DNA from: CAHJXF01 sp039936235 | GTDB taxonomy: Bacteria > Pseudomonadota > Gammaproteobacteria > Burkholderiales > Burkholderiaceae_D | Assembly: GCA_039936235.1 (NCBI GenBank) | Contig: JBDTIS010000199.1 | Coordinates: forward strand, 1-22,127 | Reading direction: 5' to 3' | DNA length: 22,127 bases | Shown here: one piece after another, positions 7,473 to 14,905 of the stretch | Layout: the number at the start of each line of letters is the position of its first letter | How positions within the stretch are numbered: position 1 is the first letter of the stretch | Translations under genes and position numbers: made by a program | The notes under the pieces: model-generated | What the model saw: the letters and a program-made list of their open reading frames with translations, nothing else | Told to the model about the DNA's origin: nothing | The model's database searches: none

Positions 7473-7616
7473 CGAGGTCTCCTCTGGCATTCTGGTTGGT
7501 GATCGTCGAAAGGTCCGCCGCGTTGCGGCCACCCGATCGGAAGTGAACAGTACAAGCGACCCGTGTGACGGGCCATAGGCGCTGATACGGATGCCGACGC
7601 CGCCTGCTGCTTGCCG

Positions 7617-8219
7617 TCAAAACGCGAAGAACACGGTCTCGTCGTCGGCCGCACCCTGAAGGCGCAGCGTCCAGCGATAGAGGTCGTCCGCGACGCGTTC
7701 GGCGACCAGCGTGCCGCGCCGCGCCTCGGGCACGCTGCGCAGCACGAAGTCTTCGGCGTTGGCCTCGGCCTCGTCGGCGAAATAGAGGCGCGTCGACAGA
7801 TGCTTGAGCAGCCCGCGCGCGAAGAACGCGACGATCAGGTGCGGCGCCTGCAGCGATCCGTCGGGCGCCGGCACGCGGCCGGGCTTGACGGTCGTGAAGC
7901 GAAAGCGCCCCTCGGGTTCGGTGGGCAGGCGGCCGAATCCCGATGCGCTGCGCGCGGTCTCGTCCAGCCGTGAGCGCAGGTCGTGTGGATGCGTGTAGAC
8001 GCCGACCGCGTCGGCCTGCCAGATTTCGATCATCCCATCCGGCAGCATGTCGCCGTCACCGTCGAGCACGAGGCCCTCGATGACGATGCGATGGGTCTGG
8101 TCGGTGCGTCCGTCGAACGCGATGTCGGCGCGGTTGCGCGGCGCCAGCCCGATATGCAGATAGGGTCCGACGGTCTGCGACGTGGTCGCATGCGACTGCG
8201 GATGGTAGAGGGCGGTCAT
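7617..8219 (-). CDS. pcaG: Protocatechuate 3,4-dioxygenase, alpha subunit
   Basis: A 200-residue subunit of the intradiol ring-cleaving enzyme that converts protocatechuate to 3-carboxy-cis,cis-muconate. The N-terminal SQTVGPYLHIGL and the core EIWQADAVGVY are hallmarks of the family. HLIVAFFARGLLKHLSTRLYF (about 127-147) contains the Arg region that reaches the active site in characterised enzymes. As expected for the alpha chain, the iron ligands are absent; they lie in PcaH. Two adjacent ATG codons are possible. The one at 8219 is chosen because GGAAG lies four bases upstream; the one at 8222 would be too close to that sequence and would overlap the pcaH stop by four bases. Either way the two subunit genes are translationally coupled. 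Confidence 0.95.
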   Translation of the reverse strand: MTALYHPQSHATTSQTVGPYLHIGLAPRNRADIAFDGRTDQTHRIVIEGLVLDGDGDMLPDGMIEIWQADAVGVYTHPHDLRSRLDETARSASGFGRLPTEPEGRFRFTTVKPGRVPAPDGSLQAPHLIVAFFARGLLKHLSTRLYFADEAEANAEDFVLRSVPEARRGTLVAERVADDLYRWTLRLQGAADDETVFFAF

Positions 8220-8965
8220 CATTCTTCCAGCGGCGTCTGCTCGTGCCCGCGCAGCACGATGTCGAAGCGATAGCCGAGCGCGTACTCGGCCTCGGTCGAG
8301 TCCCAGTCGAACGCGGCGATCAGCCGCTCGCGTGCGGCCGCGTCGGCGGTGCTGTTGAAGATCGGATCGAAGGCCATCAGCGGATCGCCGGGGAAGTACA
8401 TCTGCGTCACCAGTCGCTGCGCATAGGCATTGCCGAACAGCGAGAAGTGGATGTGCGCCGGACGCCACGCGTTGTCATGGTTGCGCCACGGATAGGCACC
8501 GGGCCTGATCGTCATGAAGCGATAGCGGCCTTCGTCGTCGGTGACGGTCGCGCCGAGACCGCTGAAGTGCGGATCGAGCGGCGCGTCGTGCTGATCGCCG
8601 GCATGGACGTAGCGTCCCGCCGCGTTCGCCTGCCAGATCTCGACCAGCGCGTCGCGGATCGGCTTGCCGTCCTCGTCGATCAGCCGCCCGCCGACGATGA
8701 TGCGTTCGCCGATGGCGGCGCCGCCGTCGAAGCGCGTCATGTCCTGGTCGCCGGGTCGCAATGCGGCCTTGCCGAAGCGCGGGCCGGTCAGCTCCGACAG
8801 GGTCTGCGCCATCTCGATCAGCGGCTGGGTCGGCGCGCGCCTGCGCGTCGATCCGTAGGCGTCGACGGCGTAAGCCGGCTGCGTGTCGGCCGCATGCCTC
8901 CGGTAGGGTGACGGTGGCGACACGACGACTTCGTTCGCTGGATCACGGTCGCCATCCACGCTCAT
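8219..8965 (-). CDS. pcaH: Protocatechuate 3,4-dioxygenase, beta subunit
   Basis: The 248-residue catalytic subunit carrying the non-haem Fe(III). All four expected iron ligands are in place: Tyr119 (GRYVH), Tyr158 (GAYPWRN), His171 and His173 (RPAHIHFS), with Arg168 beside them. Their spacing is identical to that of the structurally known enzyme. The N-terminal part has the usual AYGSTRRRAP segment and a linker-like helix LIEMAQTLSELTGP. The start at ATG 8965 is supported by GGAGG a few bases upstream and by an ATGA overlap with the pcaJ stop; the longer upstream frame reads pcaJ out of frame. It sits in the order pcaI-pcaJ-pcaH-pcaG. Confidence 0.97.
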   Translation of the reverse strand: MSVDGDRDPANEVVVSPPSPYRRHAADTQPAYAVDAYGSTRRRAPTQPLIEMAQTLSELTGPRFGKAALRPGDQDMTRFDGGAAIGERIIVGGRLIDEDGKPIRDALVEIWQANAAGRYVHAGDQHDAPLDPHFSGLGATVTDDEGRYRFMTIRPGAYPWRNHDNAWRPAHIHFSLFGNAYAQRLVTQMYFPGDPLMAFDPIFNSTADAAARERLIAAFDWDSTEAEYALGYRFDIVLRGHEQTPLEE

Positions 8966-9633
8966 GCGGCCCTCCACGATCGTTGGTCGACGGTCTTCAG
9001 CAACGGGATGCCGGTCAGGCGTTCGAGCTCGTCGAATGCGAGCCCGTCGACGAGGTCGCGCGCGACGACACCGGCAGCGGTGATGTCGAACGTCGCGAGG
9101 TCCGTGTAGACGCGTTCGACGCAGCCGACGCCGGTCAGCGGATAGCTGCAACGGTCGACGATCTTGCTCCGCCCGTCACGGGTCAGGTGTTCCATCATCA
9201 CGAAGACATGGCGCGCGCCGATCGCGAGATCCATCGCGCCGCCGACCGCGGGGATCGCCCCGGGCGCGTCGGTGTGCCAGTTCGCGAGGTCGCCGGTCCG
9301 CGACACCTGGAAACCGCCGAGCACGCAGTAGTCGAGATGACCGCCGCGCATCATCGCGAACGAGTCGGCGTGATGGAAGAATGATGCGCCGGGCAGGATT
9401 GTGACCGGCTGCTTGCCGGCGTTGATCAGGTCCTCGTCCTCGTCGCCGGGCGCAGGTGCCGGTCCCATGCCGAGCACGCCGTTCTCGCTGTGCAGGACGA
9501 TCTCGCGATCGGCAGGAAGCTCGTTGCCTACCAGCGTCGGCAGGCCGATGCCGAGGTTGACGACGGCGCCATCGGGGATGTCGGCGGCGACGCGGACGGC
9601 GAGTTCGCGGCGGGTCAGTCGGGTGTAGGTCAT
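8962..9633 (-). CDS. pcaJ: 3-oxoadipate CoA-transferase, beta subunit
   Basis: A 223-residue family I CoA-transferase B subunit. The catalytic glutamate is in HSENGVLGMGP (Glu50), which forms the CoA thioester intermediate. Other conserved blocks are VNLGIGLPTLV (25-35), GGHLDYCVLGGFQVS, and AVGGAMDLAIGARHVFVMMEH. Together with PcaI it moves CoA from succinyl-CoA to 3-oxoadipate. The neighbouring pcaHG make 3-oxoadipate the likely substrate, although acetoacetate CoA-transferases look similar. The ATG at 9633 matches the family's N-terminus but has only a weak GAGAG ribosome-binding sequence. The open frame continues 98 codons upstream, but that part translates repeat DNA and should not be annotated. 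Its stop overlaps the pcaH start by ATGA. Confidence 0.94.
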   Translation of the reverse strand: MTYTRLTRRELAVRVAADIPDGAVVNLGIGLPTLVGNELPADREIVLHSENGVLGMGPAPAPGDEDEDLINAGKQPVTILPGASFFHHADSFAMMRGGHLDYCVLGGFQVSRTGDLANWHTDAPGAIPAVGGAMDLAIGARHVFVMMEHLTRDGRSKIVDRCSYPLTGVGCVERVYTDLATFDITAAGVVARDLVDGLAFDELERLTGIPLLKTVDQRSWRAA

Positions 9634-9707
9634 GGTGGTTCTCTCGTTCCTGGTGCCGCGAGCCGCGAATTCGTTGAAGATACCCGGAGCTGCCGAAATT
9701 CTTTCGA

Positions 9708-9803
9708 TCGTCGTTCCCGCGAACGCTGGAACCCGGTGTCGTCGCTCGATTTCGTCCGTGCCGGTTTCAACGGGGCTGGATTCCCCCTGCGGGAGAACGA
9801 CGA
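9708..9803. repeat. Palindromic interspersed repeat 1 between pcaI and pcaJ
   Basis: The 96-base unit has perfect 9-base inverted ends, TCGTCGTTC (9708-9716) and GAACGACGA (9795-9803). Each is followed inward by similar CCGCGAACGCTGGAA and TTCCCCCTGCGGG stretches. Translated, it gives the VPAFAGTT-type peptide often seen when such repeats are wrongly called as protein. It is a non-coding repeat lying in the 309-base gap that separates the two CoA-transferase genes. Confidence 0.7.
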
Positions 9804-9831
9804 ATTGGCATGAAGCAACCGTCCCTTCACT

Positions 9832-9911
9832 GTCGCCCGGCCAAGACCGGGGCCCGATTGCATTGCGCTCCAGATTCGCAGAGATCGGGTCCCGGCCTGC
9901 GCCGGGACGAC
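9832..9911. repeat. Palindromic interspersed repeat 2 between pcaI and pcaJ
   Basis: An 80-base unit with inverted ends: GTCGCCCGGCCAAGACCGGG at the left and the complement of GTCGTCCCGGCGCAGGCCGG at the right, ending at 9911. ACCCGAT-like blocks match further inside. It is a different family from repeat 1, only 28 bases away, and together they fill most of the pcaI-pcaJ gap. The remainder of that gap (9634-9707, 9804-9831, 9912-9942) shows no gene or recognisable site. Confidence 0.7.
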
Positions 9912-9942
9912 AACCGATTCCCGGCATTCGCAGCTCACGACA

Positions 9943-10689
9943 CTACGCCGCTGTACTGCGCGCTTGCGTCGACCCGTCGCGCCCGGCCGCGTCGTCGGCA
10001 AGACTCGAGGCACGTCCACGCGCCTTTGCCGGAACGCGCACGACCCGCTGCACGAAGATGCCCGGTGTCACGACGATCTCCGGATCGAGATCGCCGAGCC
10101 CGACGACCTCATCGACCTGCACGATCGTGCAACGCGCGGCCATCGCCATCGCCGGACCGAAGTTGCGCGCCGTCTTGCGGTACACGAGGTTGCCCCAGCG
10201 ATCGGCCGCGCGCGCCTTGACCAACGCGAAGTCGGCGTGCAACGCGGTCTCGAACACCATCGGCTCGCCGTGGAATACACGCGTTTCCTTGCCGTCGGCC
10301 AGCGGCGTTCCGTAACCGGTCGGCGTGAAAAACCCGCCGATGCCCGCGCCTGCGGCGCGAATGCGCTCGGCCAGGTTGCCCTGCGGGACGAGTTCGAGTT
10401 CCAGCGCGCCGGCGCGGTACAGCCCGTCGAACACCTGCGAGTCCACCTGGCGCGGGAACGAGCAGACGATCTTGCGGACGCGTCTGGCCTTCAACAGCGC
10501 AGCGATCCCGATTTCGCCGTTGCCTGCGTTGTTGTTGATGAGGGTAAGGTCGCGCGCGCCCTGGTCGATCAACGCGTCGATCAGCGCCGCCGGTGTGCCC
10601 GCGTTGCCGAAGCCCCCGATCATCACGGTGGCGCCGTCGGGCACGTCGTGCAGCGCCTCGGAAGCCGTATCCACGATCTTGTCGATCAC
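9943..10689 (-). CDS. pcaI: 3-oxoadipate CoA-transferase, alpha subunit
   Basis: A 248-residue family I CoA-transferase A subunit, partner of PcaJ. The conserved CoA-binding block is MIGGFGNAGTPAALIDAL (residues 23-40). NNNAGNGEIGIAALL, PQGNLAERIRAAGAGIGGFFTPTGYGT and KARAADRWGNLVYRKTARNF all match the family. The start is GTG at 10689 with GGAG nine bases upstream. The C-terminus runs about 17 residues past the size usual for PcaI and ends in a low-complexity Ala/Ser/Arg tail, just before the repeat-filled spacer. The gene is first in pcaIJHG and diverges from the IclR regulator. Two PcaR-like boxes about 150-185 bases upstream probably control it. Confidence 0.94.
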   Translation of the reverse strand: MIDKIVDTASEALHDVPDGATVMIGGFGNAGTPAALIDALIDQGARDLTLINNNAGNGEIGIAALLKARRVRKIVCSFPRQVDSQVFDGLYRAGALELELVPQGNLAERIRAAGAGIGGFFTPTGYGTPLADGKETRVFHGEPMVFETALHADFALVKARAADRWGNLVYRKTARNFGPAMAMAARCTIVQVDEVVGLGDLDPEIVVTPGIFVQRVVRVPAKARGRASSLADDAAGRDGSTQARSTAA

Positions 10690-10743
10690 GCGCGTCGTCT
10701 CCGATTCGAAGCTCCCGGAGCGCGTAGCGCGACTCCGTTCTCA

Positions 10744-10764
10744 CCTCCCCCTTCAAGGGGGAGG
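10744..10764. repeat. G/C-rich palindrome in the pcaI leader
   Basis: A near-perfect 21-base palindrome: CCTCCCCCTT, a central C and AAGGGGGAGG. It is almost the same as the one at 20311-20331 between mdtB and mdtC, so it is a dispersed repeat of the CTCCCCTTCAAGGGGAG family rather than a unique operator. It lies between the PcaR-like boxes and the pcaI start, so it would form a stable hairpin in the pca mRNA leader. Confidence 0.65.
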
Positions 10765-10839
10765 CCGGAAGGTCATCAATCTCGTTCGAAACCCATCCGC
10801 TGCCGCCGCTTGCCAGTCCCCGCGGAACGTGCTTCAATT

Positions 10840-10854
10840 GTTCGTACATCGAAC
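10840..10854. promoter_or_regulatory. PcaR-like operator box 1
   Basis: GTTCGTACATCGAAC has perfect 5-base arms (6 with the flanking T and A) around a 5-base spacer. As I recall the Pseudomonas putida PcaR site, GTTCGATAATCGCAC, 11 of 15 positions agree. It lies in the A+T-rich patch of the divergent pcaI/IclR promoter region, where an IclR-family activator would bind. Binding is inferred. Confidence 0.65.
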
Positions 10855-10858
10855 ATTA

Positions 10859-10873
10859 ATTCGTTCCACGAAC
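10859..10873. promoter_or_regulatory. PcaR-like operator box 2
   Basis: ATTCGTTCCACGAAC matches box 1 at 11 of 15 positions, keeps the TTCG...CGAA arms, and is offset by 19 bases, close to two helical turns. This places the second box on the same face of the DNA as box 1. A tandem pair is the arrangement expected for IclR-family dimers acting as a tetramer. Weak promoter elements for both directions can be drawn here but none is convincing. Confidence 0.55.
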
Positions 10874-10936
10874 TCAGGATAGCGGCGTCGACAGCGAGCG
10901 TCAAGCGTGCGACGCCGCTTCATCACCGGTCATCCG

Positions 10937-11782
10937 ATGCCTCGCAAAGCCCTGCCGGATTCGTCGCCGCCCGTACCCCGTTCCGGCCTAAAACCGGCGG
11001 CGGCAGCGGCCGTCCCCGGTGACAGCTTCGTGCAGGCATTCGCGCGCGGTCTGCGCGTCATCCAGGCCTTCGACGGCCGTGCACGCGCGTTGACGCTGAC
11101 CGAAGTGGCCGAGGGCGCCGGGGTGACGCGCGCAGGTGCGCGACGCATCCTGCTGACGCTCGAACATCTCGGCTACGTGCGGCTCGACGGTCGCGCGTTC
11201 AGTCTGACGGCGCGCATCCTGTCGCTCGGCTACCCGTACCTGACTTCACTACCATTCTGGAACTTCGCGGAACCGGTGATGGAGGAACTGGTGCAGCAGA
11301 TCCACGAGAGCTGCTCGGCCGCGGTCCTCGACGGCGGCGAGATCGTCTACGTGCTGCGCGTGCCGACGCAGAAGATCATGGCGATCAACCTCTCGATCGG
11401 CAGCCGCCTACCCGCGTACTGCACGTCGATGGGTCGCGTACTGCTGGCCGGGCTGAATCCCATGGAAGCAAACCACGTGTTGCGACAGGTCGACCTGAAG
11501 GCGCTGACGTCGCGCACCGAGACACGGATCACGCGACTGAAGGCGATCGTCGACGACACGCGCACGAAAGGCTGGGCGCTGGTCGACCAGGAGCTCGAGG
11601 AAGGGCTGATCTCGCTGGCGGTCCCGATCGTCGGCGCGAGCGGACGGACGATCGCCGCGATGAACATCGGCGGCCAGGCGAACCGCACGCCGGCCGTCGA
11701 GATGAAGCGCCGCTTCCTGGCGCCGCTGCAGTCGGCCGCGCAACGGATCTCGACAATGATGGCGGGACACGGCAAAGGCTGA
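10937..11782 (+). CDS. IclR-family regulator, PcaR/PobR-like
   Basis: A 281-residue IclR-type regulator. A winged helix-turn-helix lies at about residues 30-95: SFVQAFARGLRVIQAF, LTEVAEGAGVTRAGARRILLTLEHLGYV, then a wing. A GAF-like effector domain follows, with SCSAAVLDGGEIVYVLRVP, the conserved LPAYCTSMGRVLLAGL and a C-terminal GLISLAVPIVGASGRTIAAMNIGG. The YCTSMGR block and the SFVQAFARGL opening are typical of the PcaR/PcaU/PobR subgroup that senses beta-ketoadipate-pathway acids. It is divergent from pcaIJHG, with tandem operator-like boxes between. The ATG at 10937 was chosen although its ribosome-binding sequence is poor; a GTG at 10907 would add 10 residues and is no better. Which metabolite it senses cannot be read from sequence. 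Confidence 0.9.
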   Translation: MPRKALPDSSPPVPRSGLKPAAAAAVPGDSFVQAFARGLRVIQAFDGRARALTLTEVAEGAGVTRAGARRILLTLEHLGYVRLDGRAFSLTARILSLGYPYLTSLPFWNFAEPVMEELVQQIHESCSAAVLDGGEIVYVLRVPTQKIMAINLSIGSRLPAYCTSMGRVLLAGLNPMEANHVLRQVDLKALTSRTETRITRLKAIVDDTRTKGWALVDQELEEGLISLAVPIVGASGRTIAAMNIGGQANRTPAVEMKRRFLAPLQSAAQRISTMMAGHGKG

Positions 11783-11876
11783 TGAGAACGCTGCAACGAT
11801 CGACACGCGAGCGTACCCCCGGTTCGCCGCCGGCGTTCACAATGCGCGCTCGATTCACTCACGCCGCACCGACCGC

Positions 11877-12545
11877 ATGAAGATCAGGGCACTGAAGAGG
11901 TTCTACATCGCCCGTCCGCGGCTGATCTACGCGTTCGCGCTCGGGGTCGTCGCCGCGTTCGTGATCCCGCTGCCGGACAACGACTGGCTGCAGCACACGC
12001 TGATCGGCTGGAACGTCGCGACCTACTTCTATCTCGCGTTCATCTGGATCACGATGGCGCGGGCCGACGAAGCGGACGTCCGGGGTTTCGCCGAACGGCA
12101 GGACGAGAGCGCCTACGCGGTGTTGACCGCCGTTTCGCTGGCGGCCATGATGAGCCTGGCCGCCATCGTGCTGGAACTGGCGACCGCGGACAAGGGCGCG
12201 CTGCACAATCCGTTCCACATCGCGCTGACCGCCGCGACCGTGATCGGCTCGTGGTTCCTGATCCCGACGATCTTCACGCTGCATTACGCGCACTTCTACT
12301 ATCTGATCGACGCGGGCAATCCGCCGCCGCTTATTTTTCCGGAGAAGGGTCTGAAGCCGGACTACTGGGACTTCCTCTACTTCTCGTTCACGATCGCGGT
12401 CGCATCGCAAACCGCCGAGATCGCACCGGGTGCCCGCTCGATGCGCAAGGCGGTACTCGCGCAGGCCGTGCTGTCGTTCTTCTTCAACGCCAGCATCCTG
12501 GCGTTGTCGATCAACATCGGCGCGAGCCTGGTGTCGTCATCGTGA
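11877..12545 (+). CDS. DUF1345 family inner-membrane protein
   Basis: A 222-residue membrane protein with five or six hydrophobic segments (roughly 15-31, 41-61, 79-101, 113-144, 162-182 and 190-218). The block KPDYWDFLYFSFTIAVASQTAEI (about 159-181) is the hallmark of the DUF1345 family, whose function is unknown. An HYAHFYYLID motif precedes it on a likely loop. The ATG at 11877 has no good ribosome-binding sequence. The 94-base gap after the IclR gene shows no promoter or terminator that I can recognise. Its stop overlaps the GTG start of the esterase gene, so the two are expressed together. Confidence 0.85.
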   Translation: MKIRALKRFYIARPRLIYAFALGVVAAFVIPLPDNDWLQHTLIGWNVATYFYLAFIWITMARADEADVRGFAERQDESAYAVLTAVSLAAMMSLAAIVLELATADKGALHNPFHIALTAATVIGSWFLIPTIFTLHYAHFYYLIDAGNPPPLIFPEKGLKPDYWDFLYFSFTIAVASQTAEIAPGARSMRKAVLAQAVLSFFFNASILALSINIGASLVSSS

Positions 12546-14104
12546 GGCGCGACCGCGCCGTGGCGTGGGCGGCACTCGCGCTGTGGTCGGCACTCGCGCC
12601 GACGACCGCGTCCGCGGCGACCAGCGACGAGGCGGCGCCGACGATATCGACACCGGCAGGCACCATCGAAGGCGTCCGCATCGACGACATCGCGGTATTC
12701 CGGGGCCTGCCGTACGCGGCCGCGCCGGTCGGAGACCTGCGGTGGCGCGCGCCGCGGTCCGAGCCCTCGTGGACCGGCGTGCGCAAGGCCGACCGCTTCG
12801 GCAGCGCCTGTCCGCAGAAGGCGGGACTGTCGCTCGAAGGCGGCGGTGACCCGGGACCACTGAACGAAGACTGCCTGTTCCTCAACGTCTGGACCCCACG
12901 AGCGGCCACCGATGCACGACTGCCGGTGATGGTGTGGTTCCACGGCGGCGCGCTGATCTTCGGCGCGGGTAGCCTCCCGCTGTACGATGGCTCAGCGCTC
13001 GCACGGCGCGGTGTGGTGGTCGTCACGGTCAACTATCGTCTCGGCCCATTAGGTTACTTCGTGCATCCCGCGCTCGAGAAGGCCGATCCCGGCGGCGCCG
13101 CGAACTTCGGGCTGCTCGATCAGATCGCCGCGCTGCGCTGGGTCAAGAGCCGGATCGCGGCGTTCGGTGGCGATCCCGACCACGTCACGATCTTCGGGCA
13201 ATCCGCCGGCGCGCAGAGCGTGCTGGCATTGATGGCGTCGCCACCCGCGCAGGGCCTGTTCCAGCGCGCGATCGCGCAGAGCCCCTACGGTATTCCGAGC
13301 CACACGCGGGCACAGGCGCGCGCGGTCGGCATCAAGCTCGCCGACGCGGTCGGCCTGCGAGGCGCGGACGCGACCGTTGCGCAACTGCGTGCCGTGCCGG
13401 CGGAACGCCTGGCCGACCTGCAGGGCGCGGGGCTTTCACTCGCACCGAGCCTGATCGTCGGCGACGCCGCGATGCCGCGCACGATCCTTTCCGCGTTCCA
13501 GGAAAAGCGACAGGCCGCCGTGCCGCTGATCGTCGGCAGCAACAGCGACGAGACCAGCGTCGCGGTCTCGTTCGGCATCAAGCCCGCGGTCCTGGTGCAG
13601 AAGATGGGCGCCGCGAAGATCCTCGTCGGCCCGCTCTATCCGAACGTCGGCGACGATGCCGAACTCGGACGCCAGGTCGTTCGGGACGTCGTGTTCTCCG
13701 CGTTCGCGCGGCGCGTCGCGGTGCTGCAGGCGCAGCGGGCGCCGACCTGGCGCTACTACTTCGACCAGTCGCCCGCGCAGGCCCGTGGCCGGCAGCCCGG
13801 CGTGGCGCACGGCGGCGAGGTGCCTGCGGTGTTCGGCACCGGCGACACGTGCGACTGCCTCGCCTTCGCCATGAACGACGTCGATCGCGCCGCGTCGCGC
13901 GCGATCGCGGAACGCTGGGTCGCGTTCGCGAAGAACGGACGGCCCGACCTGCCGTCCGCGCCCTGGCCGTCCGACACGCTGTGGAAGCCGGTGGCGCTGG
14001 AGTTTGCCGATACGCCGATCGTGCGGCGGGGATTCATGGCGCATCGACTCAACGTCTTCATCGGTGCGCTGAAACTCGTGGGGCCGGCGCGGTCCGCCGA
14101 CTGA
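12542..14104 (+). CDS. Exported type-B carboxylesterase (carboxylesterase/lipase family)
   Basis: A 520-residue alpha/beta-hydrolase of the type-B esterase family. The GTG at 12542 overlaps the preceding stop as GTGA and begins a signal peptide (MRRDRAVAWAALALW..., cut near TASA, residue 25), which supports this start over longer frames. The catalytic triad is visible: Ser221 in FGQSAGA, Glu337 in NSDETS and His423 in AHGGEVP. The oxyanion-hole motif is WFHGGALIFGAG, and the family signature EDCLFLNVWTP occurs near residue 110. RGLPYAAAPVGDLRWRAP is the usual N-terminal block. It probably hydrolyses esters in the periplasm or outside the cell. An aromatic ester feeding the pathway is possible but unproven. 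It ends 6 bases before the convergent crotonase gene. Confidence 0.92.
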   Translation: MRRDRAVAWAALALWSALAPTTASAATSDEAAPTISTPAGTIEGVRIDDIAVFRGLPYAAAPVGDLRWRAPRSEPSWTGVRKADRFGSACPQKAGLSLEGGGDPGPLNEDCLFLNVWTPRAATDARLPVMVWFHGGALIFGAGSLPLYDGSALARRGVVVVTVNYRLGPLGYFVHPALEKADPGGAANFGLLDQIAALRWVKSRIAAFGGDPDHVTIFGQSAGAQSVLALMASPPAQGLFQRAIAQSPYGIPSHTRAQARAVGIKLADAVGLRGADATVAQLRAVPAERLADLQGAGLSLAPSLIVGDAAMPRTILSAFQEKRQAAVPLIVGSNSDETSVAVSFGIKPAVLVQKMGAAKILVGPLYPNVGDDAELGRQVVRDVVFSAFARRVAVLQAQRAPTWRYYFDQSPAQARGRQPGVAHGGEVPAVFGTGDTCDCLAFAMNDVDRAASRAIAERWVAFAKNGRPDLPSAPWPSDTLWKPVALEFADTPIVRRGFMAHRLNVFIGALKLVGPARSAD

Positions 14105-14110
14105 TGCGCC

Positions 14111-14905
14111 TCACCACACCGGGGCGCGCTTCTCGATGAATGCCGTGATCCCCTCGCGCGCATCGCCCTGCAGGTAGTTGCAGGCCATCACCGCGGCCGC
14201 GTCGTCATAGGCGGCTGCGAGACCCTCCTCGATCTGGCGATAGAACAGCGCCTTGCCCATCGCGAGCGCTTCGCGCGGCTTCGCCTTGATCGTGTCGGCC
14301 AGGCGCGCGACCTCCGCATCCAGGGCATGCGCGGGCACCGCGCGGTTGACGAGCCCGCGCTGGGCGGCGGTCGACGCGTCGATGAAGTCACCGGTCAGCA
14401 GCATCTCGAGCGCGTGCTTGCGGAGCACCGCGCGCGACAACGGCACCGACGGCGTCGCACAGAACAGTCCGAGATTGATGCCGGATGCGGCGAAGCGGGC
14501 CGTATCGGACGCGATCGCGAGATCGCACTGCGCGACCAGTTGCAGCCCGGCCGCCGTGGTCAGTCCCTGCACCTTCGCGATCACCGGTTGTGGCAGCGCG
14601 GGCAGCGACTGCATCATCCGTCCGCAGCGGGCGAACAGCGCGGAAATCCGTTCGGGACGCGGATCGCCCTGCATCTCCTTGAGGTCGTGCCCCGCACAGA
14701 ACGCGGTGCCCTCCGCGGCGATGACGACCACACGCACCGATGGGTCGACGGCGATCGCGTCAAGCGCGGACTGCAGCGCGCCGAGCAAGGCTTCCGACAG
14801 CGCGTTGTACTGGCGCGGGCGGTTCAGCGTGAGGGTCGCGACGCCGTCGGCATCGGCGCGCAACAACAGGTCGGACGACAGGTTGACAGGGAGCGGTGCA
14901 TTCAT
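14111..14905 (-). CDS. Enoyl-CoA hydratase/isomerase-family protein, ECHDC3-like
   Basis: A 264-residue crotonase-fold protein. The oxyanion-hole block AFCAGHDLKEMQGDPR and the TTAAGLQLVAQCDLAIASDTARFAASGINLGLFCATPSVPLSRAV region are recognisable. The C-terminal GITAFIEKRAPVW is standard for the family. Compared with rat enoyl-CoA hydratase, the two catalytic glutamates appear to be replaced: the first by residues in AAGLQL and the second by Gly in ASGINLG. That pattern, and the FCATP segment, resemble ECHDC3-type proteins of uncertain reaction. So a simple hydratase annotation may be wrong. The ATG at 14905 has AGAGG seven bases upstream; the longer frame adds 18 polar residues. It has no operon partner in the window. 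Confidence 0.85.
   Translation of the reverse strand: MNAPLPVNLSSDLLLRADADGVATLTLNRPRQYNALSEALLGALQSALDAIAVDPSVRVVVIAAEGTAFCAGHDLKEMQGDPRPERISALFARCGRMMQSLPALPQPVIAKVQGLTTAAGLQLVAQCDLAIASDTARFAASGINLGLFCATPSVPLSRAVLRKHALEMLLTGDFIDASTAAQRGLVNRAVPAHALDAEVARLADTIKAKPREALAMGKALFYRQIEEGLAAAYDDAAAVMACNYLQGDAREGITAFIEKRAPVW

Noticed and set aside
9634..9927. N-terminal extension of PcaJ by 98 residues
   Set aside because: The extension translates palindromic repeat DNA (including the VPAFAGTT peptide typical of such repeats) and lies before the normal family start at 9633.
12251..12541. Longer esterase protein starting inside the DUF1345 gene
   Set aside because: The extra 97 residues read the membrane-protein gene out of frame and would hide the signal peptide that starts at 12542.
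14101..14113. Bidirectional terminator between the convergent esterase and crotonase genes
   Set aside because: Only 6 bases separate the stops and no hairpin with a T-run is present.
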